From the NCBI GenBank assembly GCA_027485005.1, contig JAIXRX010000146.1, forward strand, positions 1 through 9,246: 9,246 bases of DNA, read 5' to 3'. The notes beneath the pieces were generated by a model. That model searched no databases. It was not told where the DNA came from and was given only the letters and a program-made list of their open reading frames with translations. Source of the stretch: Alphaproteobacteria bacterium (GTDB lineage Bacteria; Pseudomonadota; Alphaproteobacteria; Rickettsiales; JAIXRX01). A program made the translations under genes and the position numbers. This document shows positions 6,888 to 9,246 of the stretch, piece by piece; positions within the stretch are counted from its first letter, which is position 1; each line of letters starts with the position of its first letter.

Positions 6888-7628
6888 ATGAGCGCACTTG
6901 ATACTATTTCAGCCACCACCAACCCTTCGGTTGGCTCCGTTGATCGCAATAAATCGACTGTTTACGGCAAGACAGCGGCGGAGACGGCAGAAGATAAATT
7001 ATCAAAAGATTATGATAATTTTTTGCTGATGCTTACCACGCAATTACAAAACCAAGATCCCACAGAACCATTGGACACCAACCAGATGACTGCGCAATTA
7101 GCTCAGCTTTCTGCGGTGGAGCAGCAAATTTCTACCAATAAAAACTTGGAAAAGCTGGTGTCGCTTTATTCCTCCAGTCAGGCCACATCGGTGGTTGGGT
7201 ATATTGGTAAGGAAGTGGAAGCGCCGGGCGGCCAAGCTGAATTAAAAAATGGTAAAGCTCAATTCGCTTACGAAATTCCTGGTGGTGCAGATAAGGTAAC
7301 GGTGACCGTCACAAATGCTGCAGGGCAGGCGGTTTATTCCACGAGTGCTCCAACTGGTGCAGGTAAAAACGTATTCACATGGGATGGATCTAATAGTTTT
7401 AACGGGCAGCAATATAATGCTGGTGTGTTTGGTTTTGCCGTGACGGCGGTGGATAGCAAGGGCACCGTGTTAAGTGGTGCTAAATCGTACACGGTCGGCA
7501 AAGTTGATGCAGTGGATACGCTGCCAGATAAAGAGCCAGTACTGCGGATAGGCAATATTCGCCTGCCTGTAAGTTCTGTGACGTCTGTGGGTGACTCTGG
7601 GCCTCAGTCTGTGGTTTTGGCACAGTAG
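6888..7628 (+). CDS. flgD: Flagellar hook assembly (capping/scaffold) protein FlgD
   Basis: 246 residues. FlgD forms the temporary cap at the tip of the growing hook under which FlgE subunits insert. The N-terminal FlgD signature is intact: DNFLLMLTTQLQNQDPTEPLD (43-63), then TAQLAQLSAVEQQISTNKNLEKL (68-90). Residues about 108-205 form the Tudor/Ig-like (FlgD_ig/FlgD_TD) region, with the WDGSNSFNGQQYNAGVFGFAV segment typical of the Ig-like fold. A strong AGGAGG at 6877-6882, five bases before the ATG, fixes the start. It lies 15 nt after fliK with no promoter between, so it is probably co-transcribed from the sigma-54 promoter upstream of fliK. A tail of about 40 residues after the Ig-like region is longer than in minimal FlgD proteins. 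The last codons and the stop overlap a second sigma-54 promoter. Confidence 0.95.
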   Translation: MSALDTISATTNPSVGSVDRNKSTVYGKTAAETAEDKLSKDYDNFLLMLTTQLQNQDPTEPLDTNQMTAQLAQLSAVEQQISTNKNLEKLVSLYSSSQATSVVGYIGKEVEAPGGQAELKNGKAQFAYEIPGGADKVTVTVTNAAGQAVYSTSAPTGAGKNVFTWDGSNSFNGQQYNAGVFGFAVTAVDSKGTVLSGAKSYTVGKVDAVDTLPDKEPVLRIGNIRLPVSSVTSVGDSGPQSVVLAQ

Positions 7629-7633
7629 TTGCA
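7617..7633 (+). promoter_or_regulatory. Sigma-54 (-24/-12) promoter of flgE, overlapping the flgD stop
   Basis: TTTGGCAC-AGTAG-TTGCA (counting one further T upstream) matches TGGCAC-N5-TTGC fully, with 10 bases between GG (7619-7620) and GC (7631-7632). The flgD stop TAG lies at 7626-7628, inside the spacer. A start near 7644 gives a leader of about 50 nt before flgE, which carries GGAGG at 7684-7688. This would let hook protein, needed in far higher copy than FlgD, be made from its own promoter. Confidence 0.82.
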
Positions 7634-7693
7634 AGGAATAAAAATAGATAAACATTTAAGCTAACCAGACCAACAAAAATAACGGAGGTTATC

Positions 7694-9246
7694 ATGAGTC
7701 TTTTCGGTGCAATGTTCGCAGGGGTTTCTGGCCTTGATGCGCAAAGTAAAAAAATCGGGAATATTTCCGACAACATCGCTAACGTCAATACTGTTGGCTA
7801 TAAACGTGCGGACACTCAGTTTGAAACGCTGGTAATTGGGTCTTCTAGCTCAACCTCGCCTGTACCGGGTGGTGTGCTGGCGCGTGCTCGTCACATTATT
7901 GATCAGCAGGGGATTTTGGTCAATTCCAGTGCAGCCACAGACATTGCTATTTCAGGCAATGGATTCTTTGTGGTGCGTGATGCAGAAGGTACAACACCCG
8001 TTTATACCCGCGCAGGTTCTTTCCGTGCCAATGAAAATGGTGATCTTGAAAATTCTGCAGGGTTCTTACTGCAAGGTTGGCCGTTAGACAGCCAAGGGCG
8101 TTTGCCAGGTGAAGCAGGCAATGCGAATACTACCGCGTCTTCTAGCTTTGATTCATTGCAAACCGTCAATCTTAAAGCAGCATCAGGGATTGCAAAAGCT
8201 ACAACTGGTATTGAGATTTCCGCCAACCTTGATTCACGCCAAGCCGTATTGCCAGGGGCTGAAGGTGTTATCACTATGGATCAGCTTTCTGGCAATAACT
8301 TTGGTATTGGTTCTGAAACTATTATTATTTCTTCGGAATATGATAGTGGTAATCCTAACGCGATTGAGCGCGGTGACAAATTCCGCGTGGCGACAGGCAA
8401 TGGATTGCGTTACGATTTTACCTATGGTGGCTACACGACCGGTCGTGACATTACCGTTGGATTGTCTGCCAGTTCGGTTGGTAACGGTGATGGTGGTGAT
8501 GGTTTGTTGCCAACGGCCATTAACCCAAGCGCCATCTCCACCACTTTGTCTTCTGGTACCTTGGTAGTCACGCAAGTGGGGCATGGGCTTCGCTCGGGTG
8601 CGCAAGTAACATTTGCAGGTATGCCAACCATCAATGGTATCTCTGCTTCTCTTATTAACCAGACCCATACGATTACCTATCTTGACGCTGACTCTTACAC
8701 GATTACCGTGTCTGGTTCTGCGTCCTCTGGTGGCGCTGGAACAGGTGCTGCTGGGACAGTTAATAAGCGCCAATTCATTGGAAATATGTTTGACGCTACC
8801 ACCGCGAACCAAGTATTTTTAGGTACCACAGGTACCTCGCGTTTCTCGTCTGACGCACTCACTTTTACTATCAACTCCGCTACGGCTGGCACGCAAACAT
8901 TTACCTATACCTCTGGTTCTCCAAACACAGGTGCAGGGCAATTTAATAACTTAACAAACCTTGCACAAGCCATTGAAAGTGTTTCTGGTCTTACTGCGCG
9001 GGTGGTGGCTGGTCGTTTATATGTTTCAGCAGAAGATGCCAGCGAAGCAGTCACGTTCGGCAATGGTGATGTTTCTGGTACCGAAGGGCCGCCTGCACGT
9101 AATGGTATTAACTGGATTCAAGAACTCGGTCTTTCAAATGTGGTGAGTGGTTCCGATCGTTTCAATACATTGAATGGTTTAAAGAACTTATCAGAAAGCA
9201 AGGCGGGTATCAGTGCACGAGTGGAAAGTCCAAATATAGGGGCTAA
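7694..9246 (+). CDS. flgE: Flagellar hook protein FlgE (3' truncated)
   Basis: Structural subunit of the flagellar hook, the curved joint between rod and filament. 517 codons are visible without a stop and the C-terminus lies outside the window. The N-terminal D0 motif is classical: GAMFAGVSGLDAQSKKIGN, then NIANVNTVGYKR (residues 28-39). ISGNGFFVV and YTRAGSFRANENG follow, the rod/hook/HAP family core. A strong GGAGG five bases before the ATG sets the start; the leader between flgD and flgE is 65 bp. Residues about 283-355 look like an inserted small beta-domain with a VGHGLRSGAQVTFAG motif and a Ser/Gly-rich end (SGSASSGGAGTGAAG), making the surface region larger than in short (about 400-residue) FlgE proteins. 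It is driven probably by its own sigma-54 promoter and possibly also by read-through from fliK-flgD. Confidence 0.95.
   Translation, partial: MSLFGAMFAGVSGLDAQSKKIGNISDNIANVNTVGYKRADTQFETLVIGSSSSTSPVPGGVLARARHIIDQQGILVNSSAATDIAISGNGFFVVRDAEGTTPVYTRAGSFRANENGDLENSAGFLLQGWPLDSQGRLPGEAGNANTTASSSFDSLQTVNLKAASGIAKATTGIEISANLDSRQAVLPGAEGVITMDQLSGNNFGIGSETIIISSEYDSGNPNAIERGDKFRVATGNGLRYDFTYGGYTTGRDITVGLSASSVGNGDGGDGLLPTAINPSAISTTLSSGTLVVTQVGHGLRSGAQVTFAGMPTINGISASLINQTHTITYLDADSYTITVSGSASSGGAGTGAAGTVNKRQFIGNMFDATTANQVFLGTTGTSRFSSDALTFTINSATAGTQTFTYTSGSPNTGAGQFNNLTNLAQAIESVSGLTARVVAGRLYVSAEDASEAVTFGNGDVSGTEGPPARNGINWIQELGLSNVVSGSDRFNTLNGLKNLSESKAGISARVESPNIGA

Noticed and set aside
7480..7788. 102-codon minus-strand frame across the flgD/flgE junction
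   Set aside because: Antisense to the unmistakable FlgD end and FlgE D0 motif; no start signals.
8822..8836. GGTACC-ACA-GGTACC tandem motif in flgE
   Set aside because: Encodes an ordinary Gly-Thr-rich stretch of FlgE; too short to be a meaningful DNA repeat.

Overview
The window looks like a chromosomal segment of a Gram-negative bacterium, most likely an alphaproteobacterium. The support is the GyrB C-terminus (its PRRDFIQTNAL...NLDI ending and the proteobacterial insert inside the TOPRIM region), the fliK-flgD-flgE hook gene order, and sigma-54 type -24/-12 promoters in front of the hook genes. Base composition is moderate, roughly half GC by eye. I cannot place it below class level.

Layout. 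(1) Positions 1-651 (+): 3' end of gyrB, cut by the window edge. (2) Positions 648-4971 (-): four genes reading towards gyrB. In transcription order these are three membrane-associated proteins of 425, 386 and 375 residues that I do not recognise, packed with a TAATG overlap and then a 1-nt gap, followed 52 bp later by a type IV prepilin-like/pseudopilin gene. The pilin and gyrB stop codons overlap tail to tail. (3) Positions 4972-5216: a 245-bp divergent intergenic region holding a perfect sigma-54 promoter towards fliK and, on the other strand, a near match towards the three-gene cluster. (4) Positions 5217-9246 (+): fliK (hook-length control), flgD (hook cap/scaffold) and flgE (hook protein, cut by the window edge). 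A second perfect sigma-54 promoter spans the flgD stop codon and should drive flgE independently.

How the parts work together. FlgD caps the growing hook, FlgE is its subunit, and FliK measures its length and switches export specificity, so the right half is a hook-assembly transcription unit. The left cluster is the novel part. The three unknown proteins are diverged paralogues sharing a PIK-type membrane block, a WG...R.A block and a short 'AQQA..NQSPESLGT' peptide. That peptide is N-terminal in two of them and C-terminal in the third. The cluster is headed by a sigma-54-like element divergent from the hook operon and followed by a pilin-like gene, so a surface or motility-linked role is possible but unproven. 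No RNA genes, insertion sequences or CRISPR arrays were seen, and no gene-free stretch exceeds 245 bp.
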